Shown here in pieces: positions 57,196 to 64,000 of a stretch of 64,000 bases of DNA. The notes below the pieces were generated by a model that searched no databases, was not told the DNA's origin, and saw only the letters and a program-made list of their open reading frames with translations. The position numbers and the translations under genes were made by a program. This DNA is from Methylibium rhizosphaerae. GTDB lineage: Bacteria > Pseudomonadota > Gammaproteobacteria > Burkholderiales > Burkholderiaceae_C. Within the stretch, counting starts at the first letter, position 1; each line of letters opens with the position of its first letter. The DNA is taken from assembly GCF_006386545.1 (NCBI RefSeq), contig NZ_SWAR01000006.1:62001-126000 (forward strand), given 5' to 3'.

Positions 57196-58686
57196 ATGAG
57201 CGTCTCAGTCCGATTCAACGAGGTGGTCAAGCGCTTCGGCCCGGTGCAGGTGCTGCACGGCGTCAGCTTCGCGCTCGAACCGGGCCGCGTGGTCGGCCTG
57301 CTCGGCGAAAACGGTGCGGGCAAGTCCACGCTGATGAAGATCCTCTGCGGCTACGAAGCCGCCAGCGGCGGCGAGGTGCTGGTCGACGGCACGCCGCGCA
57401 GCTTCAACGGCTCGCGCGAGGCCGAGGCGGCCGGCATCGTGCTGATCCACCAGGAGTTCAACCTCGCTGAACACCTCACCATCGCGCAGAACATCTTCCT
57501 CGGCCACGAGCTGCGCAGCGGCTGGCTGCTCGACGACGCCGCCATGCGCCAGGCCACCCGCGGCCTGCTGCAGCAGGTGGGGCTCGACGCCGACCCCGAC
57601 ACGCCGGTGCGCCACCTGATCGTGGCCGAGAAGCAGCTGGTCGAGATCGCGAAGGCCCTGCAGCGCCGCGCGCGGCTGCTGATCATGGACGAGCCCACCG
57701 CGACGCTCACGCCTTCGGAGACGCAGCGCCTGTTCGGCCTCATCGCGCAGCTCAGGGCCGCCGGCGTCACCATCGTCTACATCTCGCACAAGCTCGACGA
57801 AGTGGAGCGCATCACCGACGAGGTGGTGGTCATGCGCGACGGCCGGTTCGTCACCCGGGCGCCCACCGCCGGCCTGTCGCGCCAGCAGATGGCCAACCTC
57901 ATGGTGGGCCGCGAGCTGTCCGACATGTTCCCGCCGAAGCAGCTGCCGCGCACCGATGCCTTGCCGTTGATGAAGGTCGAGCACTACACGGTGCCCGGCT
58001 GGGCCGACGACGTGAGCTTCGAGGTCCGGCCCGGCGAGGTGCTGGGTTTCGCCGGCCTGGTGGGCGCCGGGCGCACCGAGCTGTTCGAAGGGCTGCTCGG
58101 CCTGCGCGAGGGCGGCCACGGCCGCGTCGAGCTGCTGGGGCGCGAGGTGGCGCTGCAAAGCCCGCGGCAGGCGGCCGAACAGGGCCTCACCTACCTGAGC
58201 GAAGACCGCAAGGGCAAGGGCCTGCATGTGAGCATGGGCCTGGCCGAGAACCTCACGCTGATGTCGCTCGAGCGGTATGCGAAGCCGCTGCTCGACCCCG
58301 CGGCCGAACACCGTGCGCTGCAGCAGGCGGTGACCGACTTCGGCATCCGCACCGGCGACCTCTACAACAAGGCGTCGTCGCTGTCGGGCGGCAACCAGCA
58401 GAAGCTGGCGATCGCGCGGGTGCTGCAGCCGAAGCCGCAGGTGGTGGTGCTCGACGAGCCGACCCGCGGCGTCGACGTGGGGGCCAAGCGCGACATCTAC
58501 TTCCTGATCCGGCAGCTGGCCGGCGAAGGCCGTGCCGTCATCGTGATCTCGTCGGAGCTGATCGAGCTGATCGGCCTGGCGCACCGGGTGGTCGTCATGC
58601 GCAACGGCCGTGTCATGGCCACGCTGGCCGCCGACCAACTGAGCGAAGAGGAGCTGATCGCCCATGCCACCGGCACCCACCACTGA
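57196..58686 (+). CDS. Sugar ABC transporter ATPase (RbsA type, two domains)
   Basis: The 496-residue protein has two ABC domains. The first has GENGAGKST and [12 protein letters not shown] with a degenerate signature (LIVAEKQ). The second has a degenerate P-loop (GLVGAGRTE) and the intact signature LSGGNQQK. This is the usual RbsA/XylG/MglA arrangement. It energises uptake of a monosaccharide or polyol. I chose the ATG at 57196; a GTG at 57169 overlaps the ROK stop. The 3' end overlaps the permease start by 23 bp. Confidence 0.93.
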   Translation: MSVSVRFNEVVKRFGPVQVLHGVSFALEPGRVVGLLGENGAGKSTLMKILCGYEAASGGEVLVDGTPRSFNGSREAEAAGIVLIHQEFNLAEHLTIAQNIFLGHELRSGWLLDDAAMRQATRGLLQQVGLDADPDTPVRHLIVAEKQLVEIAKALQRRARLLIMDEPTATLTPSETQRLFGLIAQLRAAGVTIVYISHKLDEVERITDEVVVMRDGRFVTRAPTAGLSRQQMANLMVGRELSDMFPPKQLPRTDALPLMKVEHYTVPGWADDVSFEVRPGEVLGFAGLVGAGRTELFEGLLGLREGGHGRVELLGREVALQSPRQAAEQGLTYLSEDRKGKGLHVSMGLAENLTLMSLERYAKPLLDPAAEHRALQQAVTDFGIRTGDLYNKASSLSGGNQQKLAIARVLQPKPQVVVLDEPTRGVDVGAKRDIYFLIRQLAGEGRAVIVISSELIELIGLAHRVVVMRNGRVMATLAADQLSEEELIAHATGTHH

Positions 58687-59680
58687 CGCGGCGGCGACCA
58701 CGCCCGCCGCCCCCTCGCGCCGGCCGGCCTGGCGCCGCGCCGAAGGCCTGGGCCCGGTGCTCGGCCTGGTGCTGCTGTGCATCGCGGGCACCGTGCTCAA
58801 CCCGGATTTCGCGACCTGGGACAACGCGATGAACGTGCTCACCCGCACCGCCTTCATCGGCATCATCGCGGTGGGCATGTGTTTCGTCATCACCTCCGGC
58901 GGCATCGACCTGTCGGTGGGCTCGATGGCCGCGCTGATTGCCGGCAGCATGATCATCGTGATGAACAAGCTCGGCCCGCTGGGCGCCTCGCCGGTGTGGG
59001 TGGTGGCCGCGGGCGTGCTGTTCGCGCTGGTGCTGGGAGCGCTGTTCGGCTTCGCCCACGGCCTGCTCATCACCAAGGGCCGCATCGAGCCCTTCATCGT
59101 GACGCTGGGCACGCTGGGCATCTTCAGGGCGCTGCTCACCTGGTTTGCCGACGGCGGCGCGATCACGCTCGACAACGAACTGTCCGAGGCCTACGGCCCG
59201 GTGTACTACGGCAGCCTGCTGGGCGTGCCGGTGCCGATCTGGGTCTTCGCGGCGGTGGCGATCGCCGGAGCGGTGATCCTGAACCGCACGCGGTTCGGCC
59301 GCTATGTGCAGGCCATCGGCTCGAACGAGCAGGTGGCGCGTTATGCCGCGGTCGACGTGGACCGCATCAAGACGCTCACCTATGCCCTGCTGGGCGTCTG
59401 CGTAGGCATCGCCACCTTGCTGTATGTGCCGCGCCTGGGCTCGGCCACGCCGACCACCGGGCTGCTGTGGGAGCTGGAGGCGATTGCCGCGGTCATCGTC
59501 GGCGGCACGGCACTCAAGGGCGGCGAAGGCCGCATCGCCGGCACCGTGGTGGGCGCGGTGCTGCTCTCGGTCATCAGCAACATCCTCAACCTCACCAGCA
59601 TCATCAGCGTGTACCTCAACGCGGCGGTGCAGGGCCTCGTGATCATCGCCGTCGCATTCCTCCAGCGACGACGGCGGTAG
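58664..59680 (+). CDS. Sugar ABC transporter permease (RbsC type)
   Basis: The 338-residue inner-membrane protein has eight to ten hydrophobic segments and the RbsC motifs [37 protein letters not shown] and [19 protein letters not shown]. It starts inside the ATPase gene (23-bp overlap), so translation of the two is coupled. It forms the pore, probably as a homodimer. Confidence 0.93.
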   Translation: MPPAPTTDAAATTPAAPSRRPAWRRAEGLGPVLGLVLLCIAGTVLNPDFATWDNAMNVLTRTAFIGIIAVGMCFVITSGGIDLSVGSMAALIAGSMIIVMNKLGPLGASPVWVVAAGVLFALVLGALFGFAHGLLITKGRIEPFIVTLGTLGIFRALLTWFADGGAITLDNELSEAYGPVYYGSLLGVPVPIWVFAAVAIAGAVILNRTRFGRYVQAIGSNEQVARYAAVDVDRIKTLTYALLGVCVGIATLLYVPRLGSATPTTGLLWELEAIAAVIVGGTALKGGEGRIAGTVVGAVLLSVISNILNLTSIISVYLNAAVQGLVIIAVAFLQRRRR

Positions 59681-59741
59681 TTCTCTCGGGCAGCCCGTGC
59701 TGCCCATTCCTCTGACGACCACACGACAGGAGACAACAGCG

Positions 59742-60707
59742 ATGAAGTTCACAAGACGCACCCTGGGCCTCGCGGCCGCAGCGATGGCGGCGCTCGGTAC
59801 CACCGGCACCGCCTTCGCCCAGAACAAGGTCAACCTCGGCGTGGCCATCCCGGCGGCGACGCACAGCTTCACCGCCGGCATCGTGTGGTGGGCCAACGAG
59901 GCGAAGAGGGAGCTCGAGAAGAAGCACCCCGACCTCAAGGTCACCATCAAGACCGCCAGCGGCGCGCCCGAGCAGGCCAACCAGCTGCAGGACCTAGTGA
60001 CGGTCAACAAGATCAACGCGCTCGTGGTGTTCCCGTTCGAGTCCGCCTCGCTCACCCAGCCGGTGGCCCAGGTGAAGAACAAGGGCGTCTACGTGACGGT
60101 GGTCGACCGCGGGCTCACCGACACCTCGGCACAGGATGCCTATGTCGCCGGCGACAACACCGCCTTCGGCAAGGTGCCGGCCGAGTACCTGGCCCAGGCG
60201 CTGGGCGGCAAGGGCAACATCGTGGCGCTGCGCGGCATCCCCACCACGCTCGACAACGAGCGCATGGATGCCTTCAACGCGGTGATGAAGAACCACCCCG
60301 GCATCAAGCTGCTCGACGCCAAGCACGGCAACTGGAACCGCGACGACGCGTTCAAGGTGATGCAGGACTTCCTGACCCGCTTCAAGCAGATCGACGCGGT
60401 GTGGGCCGCAGACGACGACATGGCGGTGGGCGTGCTGAAGGCCATCGACCAGGCCAGGCGCAAGGACATCCGGATCGTCTTCGGCGGCGCCGGCGCGAAG
60501 GGCATGGTCAAGACGCTGATCGACGGCAACGACCCGCGCATCCAGGCCAACGTGTCGTACTCGCCGAAGTTCATGTACGACGCGATCAAGCTCACCGCCG
60601 AGGCGCGCCTGAAGGGCGAGAAGCTGCCGCCGACGACCATCATTCCTTCGGTGCTGATCACGAAGGAGAACGCCCGGCAGTTCTACTTCCCCGACTCGCC
60701 GTTCTGA
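59742..60707 (+). CDS. Periplasmic sugar-binding protein (RbsB type)
   Basis: The 321-residue protein has a signal peptide with an RR pair ([11 protein letters not shown], ending TAFAQ), so Sec or Tat export is possible. The binding-protein folds ([51 protein letters not shown]) match type I sugar binders. ACAGGAGACAAC precedes the ATG, nearly the same as before the ROK gene. It supplies substrate to the RbsA/RbsC pair. Confidence 0.93.
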   Translation: MKFTRRTLGLAAAAMAALGTTGTAFAQNKVNLGVAIPAATHSFTAGIVWWANEAKRELEKKHPDLKVTIKTASGAPEQANQLQDLVTVNKINALVVFPFESASLTQPVAQVKNKGVYVTVVDRGLTDTSAQDAYVAGDNTAFGKVPAEYLAQALGGKGNIVALRGIPTTLDNERMDAFNAVMKNHPGIKLLDAKHGNWNRDDAFKVMQDFLTRFKQIDAVWAADDDMAVGVLKAIDQARRKDIRIVFGGAGAKGMVKTLIDGNDPRIQANVSYSPKFMYDAIKLTAEARLKGEKLPPTTIIPSVLITKENARQFYFPDSPF

Positions 60708-60738
60708 CCCTCACGGTGCCGCTCAGCAGGAGATCTCC

Positions 60739-61746
60739 ATGGCCAGACCCGTCACCTTGTTCACCGGCCAGTGGGCCGACCTTCCGTTGGCCGAACTGGC
60801 GCCGCTGGCCAGGCAGATGGGCTACGACGGCCTGGAGCTCGCCTGCTGGGGCGACCACTTCAACGTGCAGCAGGCGCTGCGCGACGACGGCTATTGCGAG
60901 CGGCAGCGCCGGCTGCTCGCCTCGCACGGCCTGCAGTGTTTCGCCATCGGCAACCACCTCACCGGCCAGGCGGTGTGCGACCGGATCGACGAACGCCACA
61001 AGGCCATCGTGCCGGCGCATGTGTGGGGCGACGGCGACCCCGAAGGCGTGCGGCGCCGTGCCGCGCAGGAGATGCAGGACACCGCGCGTGCCGCCCGCCG
61101 CTTCGGCGTGCCTACCGTCACCGGCTTCACCGGCTCGTCGATCTGGCATTCGATCTATGCCTTCCCGCCGACCACCCAGGCCTACTGGGATGCCGGCTTC
61201 GAGGACTTCGCGCAGCGCTGGACTCCCATCCTCGACGTCTTCGACAAGGAGGGCGTCGACTTCGCGCTCGAGGTGCACCCCACCGAAATCGCCTTCGACA
61301 TCGCGTCGACGCAGCGTGCGATCGACGCCGTGGGAGGCCACCAGCGCTTCGGCTTCAACTTCGACCCGAGCCATCTCGCCTACCAGGGCGTGGACTATGT
61401 GAAGTTCGTCCGCACCTTCGCGAGCCGCATCCACAACTGCCACATGAAGGACGTGTGGTGGGGCAAGGGCGACGGCACGGTGGGCACCTTCGGCGGCCAC
61501 ACCAGCTTCGGCGACGCGCGTCGCAGCTGGGACTTCCGCAGCGTGGGCCGCGGCATGATCGACTTCGAATCCATCATCGTGGCGCTCAACGACATCGGCT
61601 ACCAGGGGCCGTTGAGCGTCGAGTGGGAAGACAGCCGCATGGACCGTGTGCACGGTGCCACCGAAAGCGCGGCGTTCTGCAAGCGGCTCGACTTCAAGCC
61701 GGCGGCGCAGGCCTTCGATGCGGCCTTCGAAGGCAAGGGGGGCTGA
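60739..61746 (+). CDS. Sugar-phosphate isomerase/epimerase-like TIM-barrel protein
   Basis: The 335-residue protein has the xylose-isomerase-like TIM barrel: [14 protein letters not shown] near the start and probable metal ligands in [11 protein letters not shown] (Glu), NFDPSHL (Asp/His), NCHMKD (His) and [10 protein letters not shown] (Glu). This superfamily includes inosose dehydratases, epimerases and 3-keto-glycoside lyases. It sits between the binding protein and an oxidoreductase; acting on the oxidised sugar is a reasonable inference. Confidence 0.88.
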   Translation: MARPVTLFTGQWADLPLAELAPLARQMGYDGLELACWGDHFNVQQALRDDGYCERQRRLLASHGLQCFAIGNHLTGQAVCDRIDERHKAIVPAHVWGDGDPEGVRRRAAQEMQDTARAARRFGVPTVTGFTGSSIWHSIYAFPPTTQAYWDAGFEDFAQRWTPILDVFDKEGVDFALEVHPTEIAFDIASTQRAIDAVGGHQRFGFNFDPSHLAYQGVDYVKFVRTFASRIHNCHMKDVWWGKGDGTVGTFGGHTSFGDARRSWDFRSVGRGMIDFESIIVALNDIGYQGPLSVEWEDSRMDRVHGATESAAFCKRLDFKPAAQAFDAAFEGKGG

Positions 61747-61750
61747 GCCG

Positions 61751-62896
61751 ATGCAAGCCTTCCGGTACGCAATGGTGGGCGGCGGCCAGGGCGCCTTCAT
61801 CGGCGGTGTGCACCGCATGGCGATGGCGCTCGACGGGCGCTACCGGCTGGTGGCCGGCGCCCTGTCGTCCGACGCCGAACGGGCACGCGCGTCCGGCCGC
61901 GAGCTGGGCCTGGCCGACGACCGCAGCCACGCCCGCTGGCAGGACCTGCTCGAGGACGAACTCAGGCGCCCGCGCGAAGAGCGCATCGACATGGTGTGCA
62001 TCGTCACGCCCAACCACCTGCACTACGAGGTGGCGCGTGCCTTCACCGAGGCCGGCTTCCATGTGGTGTGCGACAAGCCGCTGTGCCACACCAGCGAGCA
62101 GGCCGAAGAGCTGGTGCAGCTGTCGCGCCGGCATGGCACGGTGTTCGGCGTGACCTACAACTACACCGGCTATCCGATGGTGCGCCAGGCACGCGAGATG
62201 GTCGCAAGCGGCGCGCTCGGCACGCTGCGCAAGGTGGTGGTCGAGTACCACCAGGGCTGGCTCGCCCGCAACGTGGAATCCAGCAAGCAGGCCGCGTGGC
62301 GGCTCGACCCGCAGCGCAGCGGCATTGCCGGCGCCATGGGCGACATCGGCTCGCATGCCGAGAACCTGGTCGCCACGGTGACGGGGCTGCAGCTCGAAAG
62401 CCTGTGCGCCGACCTCACCAGCTTCGGTGCCGGCCGCATTCTCGACGACGATGCCTCGCTGCTGCTGCGCTTCGCCGGCGGCGCGCGCGGCGCGATGCTC
62501 GCGTCGCAGGTCGAAGCCGGCTGCGAGAACGACCTGCGCTTGCGCGTGTCGGGCACCCTCGGCACGCTGATGTGGCGCCAGGAAGAGCCCAACCGCCTGG
62601 AGTTCGCGCCGCTGGACGGCCCGCGCCAGGAGCTCACCCGCGGCTCGCCCTGGCTGGGCGAAGCGGCCCGCCGCGCCACGCGCCTGCCCAGCGGCCACCC
62701 CGAAGCCTTCATCGAAGCCTTTGCGAACGTGTACCTGGGCGTCGCCGAAGCCATGGCGGCGGTCAGGGCCGGCCGGGCGCCGGCGCTCCACGAAGCAGAC
62801 TTCCCCACGGTGGCCGAAGGTGCTCGCGGCGTGCGCTTCATCGAGAAGACGGTGGCGTCGGCCCGCTCCGAGGCCAAATGGACCGCCTGTTCGTAG
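61751..62896 (+). CDS. Gfo/Idh/MocA-family oxidoreductase
   Basis: The 381-residue protein has an N-terminal Rossmann fold ([20 protein letters not shown]), [13 protein letters not shown], the CDKPLC version of the EKP motif, and the C-terminal domain with [11 protein letters not shown]. Such enzymes oxidise sugars or cyclitols with NAD(P). It starts 4 bp after the TIM-barrel gene and ends the operon. Paired with that enzyme it could oxidise a sugar or inositol and then rearrange or cleave the keto product. Confidence 0.92.
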   Translation: MQAFRYAMVGGGQGAFIGGVHRMAMALDGRYRLVAGALSSDAERARASGRELGLADDRSHARWQDLLEDELRRPREERIDMVCIVTPNHLHYEVARAFTEAGFHVVCDKPLCHTSEQAEELVQLSRRHGTVFGVTYNYTGYPMVRQAREMVASGALGTLRKVVVEYHQGWLARNVESSKQAAWRLDPQRSGIAGAMGDIGSHAENLVATVTGLQLESLCADLTSFGAGRILDDDASLLLRFAGGARGAMLASQVEAGCENDLRLRVSGTLGTLMWRQEEPNRLEFAPLDGPRQELTRGSPWLGEAARRATRLPSGHPEAFIEAFANVYLGVAEAMAAVRAGRAPALHEADFPTVAEGARGVRFIEKTVASARSEAKWTACS

Positions 62897-63064
62897 TGCG
62901 CGCGGCGCCCGCCGCTCCTGCCTGATGTAACGGTTGCACCGCTGCGGCGCGGGCCGTGATGTTTTGCACGTGGCCCTGTTCAACATCGGTGCGCGCGGGC
63001 CGATAGTCCGTGCATCGCTTTCTTGCCTCCGGTCGAGTGCCGTATTTGCGGCCGAGGTATCCAC

Positions 63065-64000
63065 ATGCACGAGTCTTCCGGTGCCCTGCCCGCGCGCTTC
63101 CTGCGTTGCCGTCGACTGTTCCTGAACAGCCTGTCGTTGCTGCTGCTGCTGCTGGTGCCCGCGCTGGCGCAGGCCGATCACGGGCAGGACGACCCGGACG
63201 AAGACCTCGCACGGCTGCTCGAGGCGCAGGTCGAGAGTGTTTCCCGCTATGCCGAGAGCACCCTCGATGCGCCCGCGGTGGTGCGGGTGTTCCCGCGCGA
63301 GGACGCGCGGCTGCTGGGCCACACCACCGTCGGCGAGATGCTGCAGCGGCTGCCGGGCGGCTACCTGACCAGCGACCGCAGCTACACCTCGTTCGGTCTG
63401 CGGGGCTTCAACCGCCCGGGTGACTACAACTCGCGCACCCTGATGACGATCGACGGCTATCGGGTCAACGACGTCATCTACGACCAGGCACTCCCCGACA
63501 ACACCTTCCCGCTGCCGGCCGACTGGGTCAAGCGCACCGAGCTGATCTACGGTTCGGCGTCGTCCGTCTACGGCGGCAATGCGCTGTTCGGGGTGGCCAA
63601 CTTCGTCACGCTAGACGGCGCCGACGCGCCGGGCGCGGCCGCCCGGGTGAGCTTCGGCAGCTTCGGTACCCGGCGCGCGATGGCGCAATACGGCTACAGC
63701 AGCGGCCAGGCCGACGGGTACTCGACCGACGTGTTCATCGGCGTCATGGGCCTGCGATCGCGCGGCGAAGACCTGAGCTTTCCCGAGCTGGCTTCGCCGG
63801 CCGCACCCGATGGCGTGGCACGCGGTCTCGACGGCACCCGCCAGCACGGCCTGCTGGCCAAGGCGCGCCTGGGGCGCTGGCGCGTCACGCTGGCGGCCAG
63901 CGAACGCGACAAGAACATCGCCACCGGCGAGTTCGGCACCGTGTTCGGCGCCGACGGCACCCGCTACGTCGACGGCTACGCCTTCGGCGAGCTCGCATGG
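63065..64000 (+). CDS. TonB-dependent outer-membrane receptor, N-terminal part (runs off the window)
   Basis: The frame is open from the ATG at 63065 to the last base, giving 312 codons with no stop. A signal peptide with a leucine run (ending ALAQA) is followed by an acidic stretch and a plug domain (about residues 70-180: VGEMLQRLPGGYLTSDR, LRGFNRPGDYNSRTLMTIDG, SASSVYGGNALFGVANFV). The barrel begins after it. Such receptors import siderophore, cobalamin or other large ligands; the ligand cannot be told. It is separated from the sugar operon by 168 bp and may be unrelated. Confidence 0.88.
   Translation, partial: MHESSGALPARFLRCRRLFLNSLSLLLLLLVPALAQADHGQDDPDEDLARLLEAQVESVSRYAESTLDAPAVVRVFPREDARLLGHTTVGEMLQRLPGGYLTSDRSYTSFGLRGFNRPGDYNSRTLMTIDGYRVNDVIYDQALPDNTFPLPADWVKRTELIYGSASSVYGGNALFGVANFVTLDGADAPGAAARVSFGSFGTRRAMAQYGYSSGQADGYSTDVFIGVMGLRSRGEDLSFPELASPAAPDGVARGLDGTRQHGLLAKARLGRWRVTLAASERDKNIATGEFGTVFGADGTRYVDGYAFGELAW

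Overview
The window is a GC-rich chromosome segment that is almost entirely coding. Gene content points to a betaproteobacterium of the order Burkholderiales, probably near Rubrivivax, Leptothrix or Piscinibacter. The pointers are an atpIBEFHAGDC operon, hemE beside priA, divergent cytochrome c' and b561 genes, a second infA next to a cold-shock gene, and many MocR, AraC and ROK type regulators. This placement is inferred from gene content and codon composition, not from a database search. I see no rRNA, tRNA, CRISPR array, insertion sequence or prophage.

Layout. 1-8.1 kb: the 3' end of uup, a conserved hypothetical gene, then a MocR-type regulator facing a tightly coupled six-gene operon (LysE exporter, EamA exporter, Asp/Glu racemase, aminotransferase, PhzF isomerase, glyoxalase-like protein). 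8.1-11.8 kb: a two-gene polysaccharide export unit (Wzz-like and Wza-like). 12-20.3 kb: AlaX editing protein, DsbD with a redoxin partner, cytochrome c' and b561, a GNAT acetyltransferase, and three carbohydrate or sugar-acid enzymes. 20.4-27.9 kb: the complete ATP synthase operon, with a perfect TATAAT -10 element, a 7-bp-periodic inverted repeat between atpD and atpC, and a strong terminator. 27.9-30.6 kb: a DUF3617 protein, two TPM-domain proteins and LemA. 30.8-37.3 kb: hemE, priA and prfC, with a gene-free stretch holding DnaA-box-like sites before priA. 37.3-45.3 kb: a predicted propeller-like lipoprotein and its decayed paralogue, an AEC transporter, a PhoD-type phosphatase, small hypothetical genes and a CsgG-like lipoprotein. 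45.5-53.4 kb: mtfA, rep, an infA/cold-shock group, a quinone-type oxidoreductase and an MFS/AraC pair. 53.5-64 kb: an orphan sugar-binding protein, a YhhN protein, a ROK-regulated sugar ABC transporter with two catabolic enzymes, and the start of a TonB-dependent receptor that leaves the window.

How genes work together. The ATP synthase operon makes a complete F1Fo enzyme. The MocR operon looks like a self-contained amino-acid handling module combining export, racemisation, transamination and isomerisation. The ROK operon looks like a complete import-and-oxidise unit for one sugar or polyol, with a palindrome placed inside its promoter spacer. These two operons, the atpD-atpC heptad repeat and the decayed lipoprotein at the end of the AEC gene are the points most worth a second look.
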